Shown here piece after piece: positions 24,873-33,531 of a stretch of 40,251 nt of DNA. The DNA is from Ferruginibacter sp. HRS2-29 (GTDB lineage: Bacteria > Bacteroidota > Bacteroidia > Chitinophagales > Chitinophagaceae). The notes under the pieces were generated by a model, which did no database searches, was not told the DNA's origin, and worked only from the letters and a program-made list of their open reading frames with translations. Within the stretch, counting starts at the first letter, position 1. Each line of letters starts with the position of its first letter. The DNA lies in the NCBI RefSeq assembly GCF_024343615.1, contig NZ_RJUB01000018.1, positions 1 through 40,251 on the forward strand, written 5' to 3'. Both the position numbers and the translations under genes were made by a program.

Positions 24873-25301
24873 ATGAGGATAGTGAAAAAATATGTTCTTC
24901 CGGTAGTGGTTATACTTGCTGCTGCAGGGGCGCTGTACGCTTACAGGGAATATAACCGTAAGCCTGCAGACCTCACCAACATTGCTCCGCAGGAGATAAC
25001 AGATGTGCCTTCGATGGTGAATATGTACGACAGCAACGAAGTGAAAGCCAACGAAAAATTCCTGGGGAAAACGGTTGAAGTTAAAGGAGTGGTGTCTGAT
25101 GTGATCAATTTACAGGATACTTTGCTCACGGTAATGTTGGGCTCTAAGGAAGAAATGCATCGCGTCAGTTGCCTGTTGGATAAAGAGCAGATAGTTAATT
25201 TAAAAAAATGCGTGGTTGGCCAGCAGGCAACTATCAAAGGCATCTGTACCGGCTTTCTGCTCGATGTTGAAATGAACCGTTGCGTCATCTTAAGTAAATA
25301 A
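24873..25301 (+). CDS. membrane-anchored OB-fold (tRNA_anti-like) protein
   Basis: The 142-aa protein has one N-terminal membrane segment (YVLPVVVILAAAGALYAY) and an OB-fold of the tRNA_anti-like type (about 50-140). The pattern is ANEKFLGKTVEVKGVVSDV, then VMLGSKEEMHRVSCLLD, and GQQATIKGICTGFLLDVEMN-RCVI. Despite the family name, no tRNA link is expected for a periplasmic protein; OB-folds bind oligonucleotides, sugars or proteins. It is 5 bp downstream of the cytochrome lipoprotein gene and before a YceI gene, so it is likely part of the same operon. Two Cys residues (VSCLLD and KKCVV) might pair. Confidence 0.85.
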   Translation: MRIVKKYVLPVVVILAAAGALYAYREYNRKPADLTNIAPQEITDVPSMVNMYDSNEVKANEKFLGKTVEVKGVVSDVINLQDTLLTVMLGSKEEMHRVSCLLDKEQIVNLKKCVVGQQATIKGICTGFLLDVEMNRCVILSK

Positions 25302-25396
25302 CCTGCTCCGCGAAACCTCTGCAAACTCCTGTTCTCCGCGGTTTCAAAAAAACGTAACCGCAGAGAACAAGAGAACGCAGAGTTTACGCAGAGAAT
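25300..25396. repeat. CGCAGAG-family hairpin in the envelope operon
   Basis: CTCTGCAAACTCCTGTTCTC (from 25317) and its imperfect complement beginning AACCGCAGAGAACAAGAG (25355) face each other over a short A-rich loop. The left arm starts in the stop codon of the OB-fold gene, so this copy lies inside an apparent operon, 20 bp before the yceI ATG. Compared with other copies, the AACC end points inward, not outward. Confidence 0.7.
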
Positions 25397-25418
25397 ATTC
25401 TATCAAACATTTATAGCT

Positions 25419-25973
25419 ATGAAATCAATATCAATATTATCGTTCTTGCTAATCATTCATTCCGTCTCTTTTTCACAATCAAAATTATTCACGAAGAGTG
25501 GCAACATCACTTTTCATTCTTCTGCGGCCATGGAAAAGATAGAAGCCACCAACAACAAAGTGCTGAGCGTATGGATGCCTGCTGACGGAAAGATTGAGTT
25601 CTCCGTTTTGATGAAAGGCTTTGAATTTGAAAAAGCCCTGATGCAGGAACACTTCAACGATGATTATGTGGAAAGTGATAAATATCCTAAAACAACATTT
25701 AAAGGAACGGTGGAAGGCAGCAGGAATATTTCACTTTCTGCCGACGGCAACTATCCTGTAAAAGTAACCGGCTCACTCACGATGCATGGTGTTACCAAAC
25801 AGATCAGCACGCCCGCCACTATCAGGGTGAAGGGTGGAGTAGCGGGCGCAACAGCCAGTTTTACTTTATTGCTGGCAGATTATAATATCAAGATCCCCTC
25901 TATTGTTGCCGACAATGTAAGCAAGCAGATACTGGTGGTAGTGAATATCCCGGCCTATCAACCCATGAATTAA
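25419..25973 (+). CDS. YceI-family periplasmic protein
   Basis: The 184-aa protein has a signal peptide (ILSFLLIIHSVSFSQS) and one YceI domain: GNITFHSSAAMEKIEATNNKVL, FSVLMKGFEFEKALMQEHFNDDYVESDKYP, TFKGTVEG, and VTGSLTMHGVTKQISTPATI. YceI folds as a lipocalin-like barrel that binds an isoprenoid or similar lipid; it is often near electron-transfer genes. The last base of the stop at 25973 is followed after 15 bp by the DUF5777 gene, which forms a pair with it in many Bacteroidota. A hairpin repeat separates it from the upstream OB-fold gene and could uncouple their expression. Confidence 0.93.
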   Translation: MKSISILSFLLIIHSVSFSQSKLFTKSGNITFHSSAAMEKIEATNNKVLSVWMPADGKIEFSVLMKGFEFEKALMQEHFNDDYVESDKYPKTTFKGTVEGSRNISLSADGNYPVKVTGSLTMHGVTKQISTPATIRVKGGVAGATASFTLLLADYNIKIPSIVADNVSKQILVVVNIPAYQPMN

Positions 25974-25988
25974 TTGAAAAATAAACAG

Positions 25989-26867
25989 ATGAATAAATTC
26001 GTATTGGCAGCATTCTTTTGTGGCTGCATTTTCAGTGCTCATGCACAGGAAGAATCATTGCTCAAAGGAGTGGAAGACAGTTTACCCGTAAGCCAGAAAG
26101 TTACGGGTGCGTTTAAATCAACCCGTGTTATCAATGCGCATTCGGTGGAGATGCTGGCAAAAGGGAACCTTGATTTCAGGATCATGCACCGGTTTGGGTT
26201 TGTGAGCGATGGGGTAAAACAATTCTTCGGCCTCGACCAGGCCACCATGCGTATGAGTTTCGACTATGGCCTCACCGATAACCTGACCATCGGTATCGGC
26301 CGCAGTACTTTTCGTAAGGAACTGGATGGATTTATAAAAGCCAGGTTGATGCAACAATCCACCGGCCCGAAAGCGAAACCCTTTTCTGTGATCGTTGCCG
26401 TAGGGTATGTGGTGCATACCGAGCAGTCGTTCGATTCGGTAAAGCCGGATGTTATCGACCGGTCGGCATATTATTACCAGCTGGTAGTAGGCAGGAAATT
26501 CAATACTAAATTTTCGATGCAGCTGAGCCCGATCGTGGTGCATACTAATTTTCCGGAAGACATCAACGACGACCGCACCATCTTCGCCCTTGGCGGCGGG
26601 GCCCGGTATAGCATCAGCAAGCGGATGGCACTTACGCTGGATTATCATCACCCGTTCGGCAGGCTGAATGAGCAATTGACCGATCCGTTATCGGTTGGCC
26701 TCGATATTTCTACCGGTGGACATACCTTTCAGCTGCAGTTCTCCAATTCGATCGGTATGAATGAAAGGGCTTATATTACACAAACCACCGGCGATTTCTT
26801 CAAAGGGGATATCCGTTTCGGGTTCAACCTTTCGAGGATATTTAAGGTGGGGAAGCGGCATAAGTAG
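25989..26867 (+). CDS. DUF5777-family outer-membrane beta-barrel protein
   Basis: The 292-aa protein has a signal peptide (FVLAAFFCGCIFSAHAQ). A predicted barrel follows, with repeated amphipathic strands and motifs typical of DUF5777: FKSTRVINAHSVEMLAKGNLDFRIMHRFG near the N-terminus, FFGLDQATMRMSFDYGLTDNLTIGIGRS, and the C-terminal DYHHPFG and GGHTFQLQFSNS. The function of the family is not known; its regular neighbours are YceI and cytochrome-like lipoproteins, as here. ATG 25989 is preferred to the TTG at 25974 that abuts the yceI stop, because it gives a normal signal peptide. Confidence 0.88.
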   Translation: MNKFVLAAFFCGCIFSAHAQEESLLKGVEDSLPVSQKVTGAFKSTRVINAHSVEMLAKGNLDFRIMHRFGFVSDGVKQFFGLDQATMRMSFDYGLTDNLTIGIGRSTFRKELDGFIKARLMQQSTGPKAKPFSVIVAVGYVVHTEQSFDSVKPDVIDRSAYYYQLVVGRKFNTKFSMQLSPIVVHTNFPEDINDDRTIFALGGGARYSISKRMALTLDYHHPFGRLNEQLTDPLSVGLDISTGGHTFQLQFSNSIGMNERAYITQTTGDFFKGDIRFGFNLSRIFKVGKRHK

Positions 26868-26925
26868 CGTAAAACCTGCTTAATTTTAGACAAATCCTAA
26901 TAAATTGACAAACGGAACATTATTT

Positions 26926-26957
26926 TTTGGATATTCCTGTTGAGGTCATTATCTTCG
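26926..26957 (+). promoter_or_regulatory. promoter of rpsP
   Basis: TTTG (26926-26929) and TATCTTCG (26950-26957) are 20 bp apart. The -7 box differs from TAnnTTTG by one base. A leader of about 65 nt before the rpsP ATG would result. Confidence 0.5.
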
Positions 26958-27026
26958 CATTCGCCTTTTTTTAAAGGGCATTTTAGAAACCCTATTTATT
27001 CACAACCAAGAAAATTTCTATTTTTT

Positions 27027-27530
27027 ATGGCTGTTAAAATGAGATTGCAACGACATGGCTCCAAGAAGAGGCCATTCTACTTCATCGTTATTGCGGATGC
27101 CCGCAGCCCACGCGATGGTAAATTTATCCAGAAATTAGGTTCTTACAATCCACTGACCGTTCCGGCTACAATCCAGATCGATCGTCAGAAGGCATTGGAC
27201 TGGCTGCAGAAAGGTGCTCAACCCACCGATACTGTACGTCGTATCCTGTCTTTCAAAGGTGTATTGTTCCTGAAACATTTATTGCGTGGCGTAAGCCTCG
27301 GCCTTTTTGATGAGGCCGCAGCAATGGAGAAATTCACCAAGTGGAGCAGCGAGCACGAAGCGCATGTAGCTAAACGCCAGGGTGCTCATAAAAAAGCACG
27401 CACGGATAGCCGCAATGTACCGGTAGCGAGAAAAGTTGAACCAGTTGCAGAAAAAGTAGAAGCACCTGTAGCCGCTCCAGAAGAAACTGAAGCGCCAACT
27501 GCCTCTGAAGAAGCGAAAACAGAAGAATAA
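27027..27530 (+). CDS. rpsP: 30S ribosomal protein S16
   Basis: The protein is 167 aa from ATG 27027 ([20 protein letters not shown]); the frame is open 29 codons further upstream, but family alignment from memory supports this start. The bS16 core covers 1-~85, with [46 protein letters not shown]. The rest is a long charged, Ala/Glu-rich tail ([19 protein letters not shown]) typical of Bacteroidota S16 and about twice the length of the E. coli protein. S16 is needed for 30S assembly. In many bacteria rimM follows directly; here it is 5 kb away, with two unrelated genes in between. Confidence 0.97.
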   Translation: MAVKMRLQRHGSKKRPFYFIVIADARSPRDGKFIQKLGSYNPLTVPATIQIDRQKALDWLQKGAQPTDTVRRILSFKGVLFLKHLLRGVSLGLFDEAAAMEKFTKWSSEHEAHVAKRQGAHKKARTDSRNVPVARKVEPVAEKVEAPVAAPEETEAPTASEEAKTEE

Positions 27531-27552
27531 GATTGCTGTTTTTAAACTTATC

Positions 27553-27586
27553 AAGTCCTGCGATTTATTTCGCAGGACTTTTTTTT
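27553..27586 (+). terminator. terminator of rpsP
   Basis: AAGTCCTGCG (27553-27562) and CGCAGGACTT (27571-27580) pair perfectly around an 8-base loop, followed by a run of T. It lies 22 bp beyond the rpsP stop. Confidence 0.92.
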
Positions 27587-27724
27587 GCCCGGGAGCCGAC
27601 CACAGAAGACCGACGACAGACGACAGACCATCGAAGGGTCGTTAAAAAAGGAAGTCCTTTAAAAGTTGTGATAGCCGGATATATTTTATGCCTGCATTTG
27701 TTCAAGGGAAAAAGAGGGGATGAT

Positions 27725-29518
27725 TTAAAAAGACAATTCCAGTTTTTTGATCCTCGCTTGTATCGCCCCGGTCGTTCTTCCAAAATGCCTTGCCATCTCC
27801 TTTGGAGAAATATTATCATAAAACATCAAGGTAAGTTCTTCATCAAGCTCTGTGGTCCAGGGTTTATTAGCCTCTTTATTGATCGTTCTTTTTTTAGCCA
27901 GCGACCAGGCTTTTTCTTCTACCAGGTCGAGCTTGTCCACTGTATTGTGCGAATAAGGGAATTTTCTTTTTTTCGCGGCCGGCAATTCCGGCTCTTCCGG
28001 TACCAGGGCAGGAGTAACATGTATATCGGCAGATCCTTCAAAACCGGCAGGAAGTAATTCCTCCGGAATATGCAGGCTTTTTTTGGTACGGGTGATGGCA
28101 ACATACAACAGGTTGATCTCTTCATTGATCCTCGCCACATTCAGCTGGTCTTTTTTCGCTTCGTCCTTTTGTTTTTTTATTTTCTCTTCCGTAATGAAAT
28201 CTTTCACCAGGTGTACACAATCATACTCCATGCCTTTGCTGCGATGCACCGTTGAAAATATAAGCGATGCTTTATCTTTTTCATCATTGCTGACGTGCCT
28301 GGCTTTGATCGTCTTGATGATATCAGGAATTCTATTGCCATATTGCTTCACGATCTCCACCATCATCCCCAGCTGTACTTCCTCCGTTTTTTCTATATAC
28401 TCTTCCAGGTCGTCCATATCTTTCATGGAGCGGATCAGGGTATCTTTTATGAGTCGGCGGTTATCGTTATAAAGATTTAATACATCATACAATGAAGCAC
28501 CATCATCGGCATACGTGTAAGAATTGATATTCCCTTCAAAATAAATATACCCGGGGTTTTTCTGATCGGTCACATGCTCGATCGCTTTCAATAACAATCC
28601 AAGATTTGTGCGGGCTATTACAGCGGTGGTCTTATGCTCTTTACTGCTTCCTTTGCCGGTGATCGTAACCGGTTTGTACGGGCCAATGTTTTCTTTCCAG
28701 CGGAGGATGGCCATAGCTAGATCGGCTACCTGCTGACTAAACCTGAAACTGGCAGAAAGCTGGTAAGGCAGAAAGTCGGCTTTCTCCAGTGAGTTCACAG
28801 CATATCTCCAGCCGTATATCTGCTGATGTGTATCGCCTACGATCACTTTCACCGATTTTTGTTTCATAAAAATATCGAGCATGGCTGGCGACGCGTCCTG
28901 TCCTTCGTCAAAAAGTATGTAATCCGCTTTTAATTGAATATTGGCCAACTGAAATTTTTTGAGATAAAAATCATGAATGATCTCAATTTCGGCCATGTTC
29001 ATTTTGTGAAGCAATAACCTGGTTTGTTTTTCGATGTAAGGATAAAAGGCTGCTACAAAGCTTTTAGCCTTGGCATCATTGACCACTTCCAGGTAGTTGA
29101 GCTCCTGTACTTTAGAGGCATTGCTATTGCAGAAATAAGTGATGAATTTATTGATATGGTTGGCAAGGATATGCTCGGCATGTTTTTCTCCATTGCCTTT
29201 AAGATTTAATAATTCCGCTATCTCATTGGTGCTGTAGCCCGTTAGTTTTACCTTATAACTGCTGTTGAATACGATGTGCCTGTAAGCAAGCGAGTGAGCA
29301 GTTTCAACCTTTACATTTGATAGGCCTTGTGCTGCAAATTTCCGGAGGGCTTCTGTCTTCACTGACTTATTGAATACAATATATAATATATTGCTTTTTG
29401 CAGGACGGCTCCGTGCATACTCGATCATGGTGGTAGTCTTGCCCGATCCTGCTACCGCATTTATCTTAATGTCGGCGGTAGAGCTTATGATATTCTTCTG
29501 TTCCTGCGTTGTATTCAT
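27725..29518 (-). CDS. UvrD/Rep-family superfamily 1 helicase with C-terminal HTH
   Basis: The 597-aa protein is a 3'-5' SF1 helicase of the UvrD group, nearest in layout to the FBH1-like or small AAA_19/UvrD_C forms. Walker A is AVAGSGKTTT (21-30), motif Ia NILYIVFNKSV, Walker B ILFDEGQD (204-208), motif III GDTHQQIYGWR, and the C-terminal motifs STVHRSKGMEYD and LYVAITRTKKSL. After a linker, residues about 548-597 form a separate small helix-turn-helix: WTTELDEELTLMF, then SPKEMARHFGRTTGAIQARI, a domain seen as a tail on various nucleic-acid enzymes. It likely works in repair or recombination. The gene stands alone. Confidence 0.92.
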   Translation of the reverse strand: MNTTQEQKNIISSTADIKINAVAGSGKTTTMIEYARSRPAKSNILYIVFNKSVKTEALRKFAAQGLSNVKVETAHSLAYRHIVFNSSYKVKLTGYSTNEIAELLNLKGNGEKHAEHILANHINKFITYFCNSNASKVQELNYLEVVNDAKAKSFVAAFYPYIEKQTRLLLHKMNMAEIEIIHDFYLKKFQLANIQLKADYILFDEGQDASPAMLDIFMKQKSVKVIVGDTHQQIYGWRYAVNSLEKADFLPYQLSASFRFSQQVADLAMAILRWKENIGPYKPVTITGKGSSKEHKTTAVIARTNLGLLLKAIEHVTDQKNPGYIYFEGNINSYTYADDGASLYDVLNLYNDNRRLIKDTLIRSMKDMDDLEEYIEKTEEVQLGMMVEIVKQYGNRIPDIIKTIKARHVSNDEKDKASLIFSTVHRSKGMEYDCVHLVKDFITEEKIKKQKDEAKKDQLNVARINEEINLLYVAITRTKKSLHIPEELLPAGFEGSADIHVTPALVPEEPELPAAKKRKFPYSHNTVDKLDLVEEKAWSLAKKRTINKEANKPWTTELDEELTLMFYDNISPKEMARHFGRTTGAIQARIKKLELSF

Positions 29519-29600
29519 AACCCGGTTTATCGATGAGGTAACAGAAGCAAATTAAACAATATCTCTATCCGTTGAAGGAGAATAATCCCAACAAAACAGG

Positions 29601-29632
29601 AGAAAATCCCCGGGGTTTGCCGGGGATTAAAA
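29601..29632 (-). terminator. terminator of the glycosidase gene
   Basis: AATCCCCGG (29605-29613) pairs perfectly with CCGGGGATT (29620-29628). On the minus strand TTCTCCTGTTTTG follows. It lies 16 bp past the stop codon of the gene at 29648. Confidence 0.75.
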
Positions 29633-29647
29633 CCCGGAAAATATTTC

Positions 29648-32314
29648 TTACAAACGGGAGATCTTTATATAATCCAGCATCGCCTGGTTGACCTCACCAT
29701 TCATATTGGCATTGTGATCTTCGTAAGAAAGTGTGATGGTATTGGCTCCTTTTTTCAAATAAACTTTTTCGCCGTTGCTCATTCCCCAATTACTCCATTC
29801 GTTTTTTCCGCGTTGCGGGAAAACGACGATGCCATTCACTTCGCCATTTGTCTTGATGGTACGGATAGCGCATTTGTTTTCCGTATTCGTGGGGCCGTTG
29901 CCGTTAGCATAGCGGAAGGAGAGGCTGTAGTAGCCATCAGCAGGAGCCGTTACCGGAATGTTGATGGATCTGTTCAGCGTTGTACTGATCTCGCTGAAAC
30001 CATTGCCCGAAAATCCTTTGTAGTTGTAACCGGCTTTACCGGCAATGGTTTCCATTTCTATCTGTTGAAGATCATTCCCTGTTATCATTAATGGCTCGCT
30101 GGTAAATGACGGTACATTTTTTTCATCAACAGCTACCACGCAATAACTGGAAAATTGATTTGTGATGGCCGGTACCGGTTCCGGTTGTTTATATGTGCCA
30201 AACAATTTTCCATTCCTGTACAATTTATACCCGACAGCTTTCTCTACAGTATTCCATGTGATAGCATTATTCTGGTATTGAATTTCCGGAGCAGGAAGGG
30301 TGGTGTAATTTGCTGTTTTATTAATATTGCCGGAAAGGGCATTATTGGCGAGCACGATCTTTATCGTATGTGTTCCGGTAAGATTTTCTGCAACGGAATA
30401 TTTTAAACCTGGCTTTCCATCAATCGTAAATGATTTTATTTTATTTCCAAAACCTTCCATCTCTATATTCAGGATCGCATTGCGGTACCTGAAATTTTTC
30501 AGGCTTCTTTTTCCTGCCATAGATGCTGGAACGAATGGAGCAAACGAAATATCAGTTGCATTAAAATGTATACCGAAGAGCACTTTATGCACGATGCTCA
30601 GGTTGCCCGACAAACTCCACAACATCACGCTCGAATTGATCTGCGTGCCATTAAAGTCCCCGTTATCCGCCACCATATTTTCTTTATTGGTGAGGAACAA
30701 TGCCGCAGGGCGATAGATATCGCTGATGCTTTCGAGCACCGCTTTTTCATTCCCCGCTTTGGCGCAGGCCCACAGCCAATACGATTGTACGAATGGCCAG
30801 ATGGCATTGTTGTGGTAAGGCGGAATGTTGGGTATCTGCGGATAAATGCAGGTGATGCCGTACTCCGTCAGCGGCACAGAAGCCACCATTCTTTTGGCTT
30901 TCGCCGCATCGGCAATGCCAAACACGATACACAATGCTTCGCCCAGTGCTTCGGAGCGGGGCGATACGATTTTATATTCCCGTCCATACAAGTATTGCGC
31001 ATAGTATCCTTTTTCCGGCATCCATAAATATTTATTGATGCCTTTTTTTACGCCTTCGGCAACAGCTTTGAATTTTGCGGCAGCAGCATTGTCTTTCAAC
31101 AAAATTGCCATTTCAGCAAGCACGGTATTTGCCTGGAAGAATGCGGCGTTGGTGCCGAGGTTGATGCTTTCAAAAATATCCGCAGGCTGCATCCATTTCG
31201 GATAGGTCTGCTCGCGCCAGTCGAGGAATGAAGATTCGCCACGGAACAAGCCTGTTTCTTTGTCGAATGAATTTTTCAGGTCGTCTTCCATCGTGTTGCG
31301 GATGATCTCGTATGCCAGCTTCAGCCAATCCTTATCGCCGGTAGCTTTGTATATTTCCCAGGCAGCTACGCTCCATATGGTGCGGTCGCTGCTCACTGGC
31401 CAGGCGCCACCAGTGCCGGTATCCTGTATGATGCGTTTTTTCGCATTCACTTTTTTCAGCAGGCTGTTCATGGCCACCCTCGGTTGCAGGTATGCCATCG
31501 AGAGAATGATGCTGTAGCTGATATCCCGCGTCCACACGCCACTCCATTCTTTACCTGTGCGGAAGGTGCTGTCGGGCTCTACTGCTTTCAGCATTTCTTC
31601 CAGCGAAAGATTGTAAATGGCATTCGGCAATGTTGCATCGGTGAAGTACTGCGGGTAAGGCGAAATGTCTTTCGAAAGTTTCCAGTCGGTATCGGTGGCT
31701 TTTACTTCTGAAGTTTTGTTGAGGATGAGCGTGGTTTCGTAAATACCGTCGCCATCTTCGTCCTGCAATTTCAGTTGTGGTGTATTGTGCAGGTTGTCAA
31801 AATCCCAGGTCATGGGCGAAGTGGGCCCGGCAACGAACACCCCTTTGAAATCATCTTTGTATATCTTATCTCCTTTGAATGTGGTGTAATAACCATCCTT
31901 TTTAAATGCGGTCATCACCTCCCGCATATCCAGTTTTATTTTCAGCCCGGTATTAGGCGATAGAAATTTCCCGGAAGCTTTTGCAAGCTTTAGTTGTGTT
32001 CCGAATTTTATCAGCGGCGTTTCTGCTTTGCCGTTTACCGGCTCTACCGTAAACTGGTGGTCCACACCCGGCGACATTTCATTGTCGCGTTGGTTGAGGG
32101 CAAATTTAAAAGTGATATCTGCCGATTGAAAAAGATTGACCGGGCTTTGATAATTACTCGTCAGTTGTGTGGCCGATAGGGCTTTTGCCTCATATTTCCC
32201 TTGCACCACTTTATCGGGATAAATGCTGAATGCGGGCGATTGAAAGATCGGCTGTTGCGCAAACGAAGTGATAGCAGAAATGGAGAGAAGGCAAAGGCTG
32301 AGCAAACGTTTCAT
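29648..32314 (-). CDS. secreted six-hairpin glycoside hydrolase (debranching/trehalase-like)
   Basis: The 888-aa protein has a signal peptide (LLSLCLLSISAITSFAQQ) and an N-terminal beta-sandwich (about 20-220). An (alpha/alpha)6 barrel (about 225-600) carries GKEWSGVWTRDISYSIILSM, GGAWPVSSDRTIWSVAAWEIY, SSFLDWREQTYPKWMQP and YHNNAIWPFVQSYWLWACAK. These resemble the GH63/GH37/GH15-type clan, usually called glycogen debranching or trehalase-like. Likely acid residues are in WTRD and LDWRE. C-terminal parts are a beta-domain, an Fn3-like piece and a CBM6/35-like module (about 755-888, with GYYSLSFRYANG and ANTITLSYEDHNA). It lacks a T9SS tail and is probably periplasmic. The exact substrate, an alpha-glucan or another glycan, is not clear. 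It is divergent from rimM. Confidence 0.82.
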   Translation of the reverse strand: MKRLLSLCLLSISAITSFAQQPIFQSPAFSIYPDKVVQGKYEAKALSATQLTSNYQSPVNLFQSADITFKFALNQRDNEMSPGVDHQFTVEPVNGKAETPLIKFGTQLKLAKASGKFLSPNTGLKIKLDMREVMTAFKKDGYYTTFKGDKIYKDDFKGVFVAGPTSPMTWDFDNLHNTPQLKLQDEDGDGIYETTLILNKTSEVKATDTDWKLSKDISPYPQYFTDATLPNAIYNLSLEEMLKAVEPDSTFRTGKEWSGVWTRDISYSIILSMAYLQPRVAMNSLLKKVNAKKRIIQDTGTGGAWPVSSDRTIWSVAAWEIYKATGDKDWLKLAYEIIRNTMEDDLKNSFDKETGLFRGESSFLDWREQTYPKWMQPADIFESINLGTNAAFFQANTVLAEMAILLKDNAAAAKFKAVAEGVKKGINKYLWMPEKGYYAQYLYGREYKIVSPRSEALGEALCIVFGIADAAKAKRMVASVPLTEYGITCIYPQIPNIPPYHNNAIWPFVQSYWLWACAKAGNEKAVLESISDIYRPAALFLTNKENMVADNGDFNGTQINSSVMLWSLSGNLSIVHKVLFGIHFNATDISFAPFVPASMAGKRSLKNFRYRNAILNIEMEGFGNKIKSFTIDGKPGLKYSVAENLTGTHTIKIVLANNALSGNINKTANYTTLPAPEIQYQNNAITWNTVEKAVGYKLYRNGKLFGTYKQPEPVPAITNQFSSYCVVAVDEKNVPSFTSEPLMITGNDLQQIEMETIAGKAGYNYKGFSGNGFSEISTTLNRSINIPVTAPADGYYSLSFRYANGNGPTNTENKCAIRTIKTNGEVNGIVVFPQRGKNEWSNWGMSNGEKVYLKKGANTITLSYEDHNANMNGEVNQAMLDYIKISRL

Positions 32315-32350
32315 ATAAAAGGAATTAGGAAGGCAATTTAATGTTTTTTA

Positions 32351-32439
32351 AACCACAAAGACACCAAGCCACAAAGGTTCACGAAGATTGCCCTGTATCT
32401 TCTTTGTGAACCTTTGTGTTCTTTGCGGCTTCGTGGTTA
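32351..32439. repeat. CACAAAG-family long hairpin between glycosidase and rimM
   Basis: AACCACAAAGACACCAAG, continuing to 32388, pairs with 32400-32439 (CTTTGTGAACCTTTGTGTTC and onward to CGTGGTT): about 38 bp per arm with few mismatches and an 11-base loop. It fills the gap between two divergent genes and carries the -33 box of the rimM promoter in its right arm. Confidence 0.88.
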
Positions 32440-32452
32440 AAACCTACTTTTG
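32422..32452 (+). promoter_or_regulatory. promoter of rimM
   Basis: TTTG (32422-32425) and TACTTTTG (32445-32452) are separated by exactly 19 bp, an ideal Bacteroidota promoter. The predicted transcript would start about 10 nt before the TTG start codon. The -33 box lies in the hairpin repeat. Confidence 0.7.
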
Positions 32453-32469
32453 CAACTAAATAACTACAA

Positions 32470-32985
32470 TTGAGCCAATACTTCAAAATAGGCAAACTTG
32501 CTGCCAGCACCGGCCTCGAAGGCAAACTGATCCTCCAGCACAGCCTTGGCAAAAAAACATCGCTCAAGGGACTGGAGGCCATCTTCCTGGAAGATAAAAA
32601 AGACAGCTTCCTGCCTTACTTCATAGAATCTACCCAGATACGGAGCGATACCGAAACGGTCATCAAGCTAGAGGGCATCGACCGTATGGAAGTAGCCCGC
32701 AAGATGACGCCTAAGGAAGTGTGGATGGCCGAAGAAGACTTTAATAAATTTGCCGCCAAAGCGGCGCCCATCGCCCTGCTGGGCTTTCACCTCATCGATG
32801 GGGATACCGACCTCGGCGAGATCATTGAAGTGATCGAGCAGCCGCACCAGGTACTCTGCACCATATTATACAAAGGCAACGAAGCGCTCATACCCGTGCA
32901 TGAAGAAAGCCTGCTGAAAATCGATAAAAAAAATAAGAAAGTATTTGTAGAGATACCCGATGGATTGCTGGAGATCTATGGTTGA
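32470..32985 (+). CDS. rimM: ribosome maturation factor RimM
   Basis: The 171-aa protein is RimM, which binds S19 and helps the 30S head to mature. The N-terminal beta-barrel shows FKIGKLAASTGLEGKLILQH (family: G.HGL.G). The C-terminal PRC-like domain has GFHLIDGDTDLGEIIEVIEQPHQ, EALIPVHEESLLKIDKKNKKVFVEIPDGLLE. The start is TTG 32470, since no ATG is available before the first family-conserved residues. It is separated from rpsP, its usual operon partner, and has its own promoter. Its stop codon overlaps the next hairpin element. Confidence 0.95.
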   Translation: MSQYFKIGKLAASTGLEGKLILQHSLGKKTSLKGLEAIFLEDKKDSFLPYFIESTQIRSDTETVIKLEGIDRMEVARKMTPKEVWMAEEDFNKFAAKAAPIALLGFHLIDGDTDLGEIIEVIEQPHQVLCTILYKGNEALIPVHEESLLKIDKKNKKVFVEIPDGLLEIYG

Positions 32986-33390
32986 ACCACGAAGTCGCAA
33001 AGGACACAAAGGTTCACAAAGAAAGACGCAACGCAGATTTTTCGATTAGTATGATTTCGCAAATAGATAATAAGATATCTTAACCATCATAAAAATCCGC
33101 ATTGCGTTTTCTTTTTGCCGCAGGCAAATCGCCGTGTTCGCCGTGTCGCGTACCGCTGTGTTTCAAAAAGACTCATGCCCAGCCATTCTGCGGGCGTAAA
33201 CACAGCGCCAAAACGAACACAGCGGCCCCGCTTCGCGGGAAAAATGCGACGCAGATCTTTATGATTCAGGCAGATAGGTTATATCAGATCTTAACCATCA
33301 TAAAAATCTGCTTTGCGTTCTCTTCCGCCGCAGGCAAACCGCCATGTTCTTCGTGGCCCTTTGTGTCTTTGTGCCACCGTGGTTCGAAAA
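32985..33390. repeat. mosaic of inverted repeats (CACAAAG, ACGCAGATTTTT and small hairpins)
   Basis: The 545-bp gap after rimM is mostly repeat. An AACCACGAAG arm starts in the rimM stop codon (32985-33022) and its complement closes the mosaic at 33342-33386. Inside are two copies of the CGCAGATTTTTATGAT-type hairpin (about 33026-33107 and 33248-33320), small GCC-GCA-GGC hairpins, a CCCGC-TTC-GCGGG hairpin near 33230, and a CACAGCG-type pair around 33125-33225. The remaining ~140 bp to the thioredoxin gene should hold its promoter. No coding frame is credible. Confidence 0.8.
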
Positions 33391-33531
33391 TAGCCAGCCG
33401 AAAGACGCCATTCCCCAAACACTGTTAATATTTCCCTATTCTCCCCAACCCGGGCGCTAAAATTCAGAATTAATTCAGAATTGGCGATAAATTTACATAC
33501 TCATATGGCAGCAAAAAAAATAGCATTCCTG

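Noticed and set aside
33381..33395. GGTTCGAAAAT-like word resembling a tRNA T-loop
   Set aside because: No cloverleaf can be drawn around it; it is the end of a CACAAAG repeat arm.
33102..33428. 108-codon frame rich in Cys/Pro/Lys
   Set aside because: Covers the repeat mosaic after rimM and consists of translated hairpin arms.
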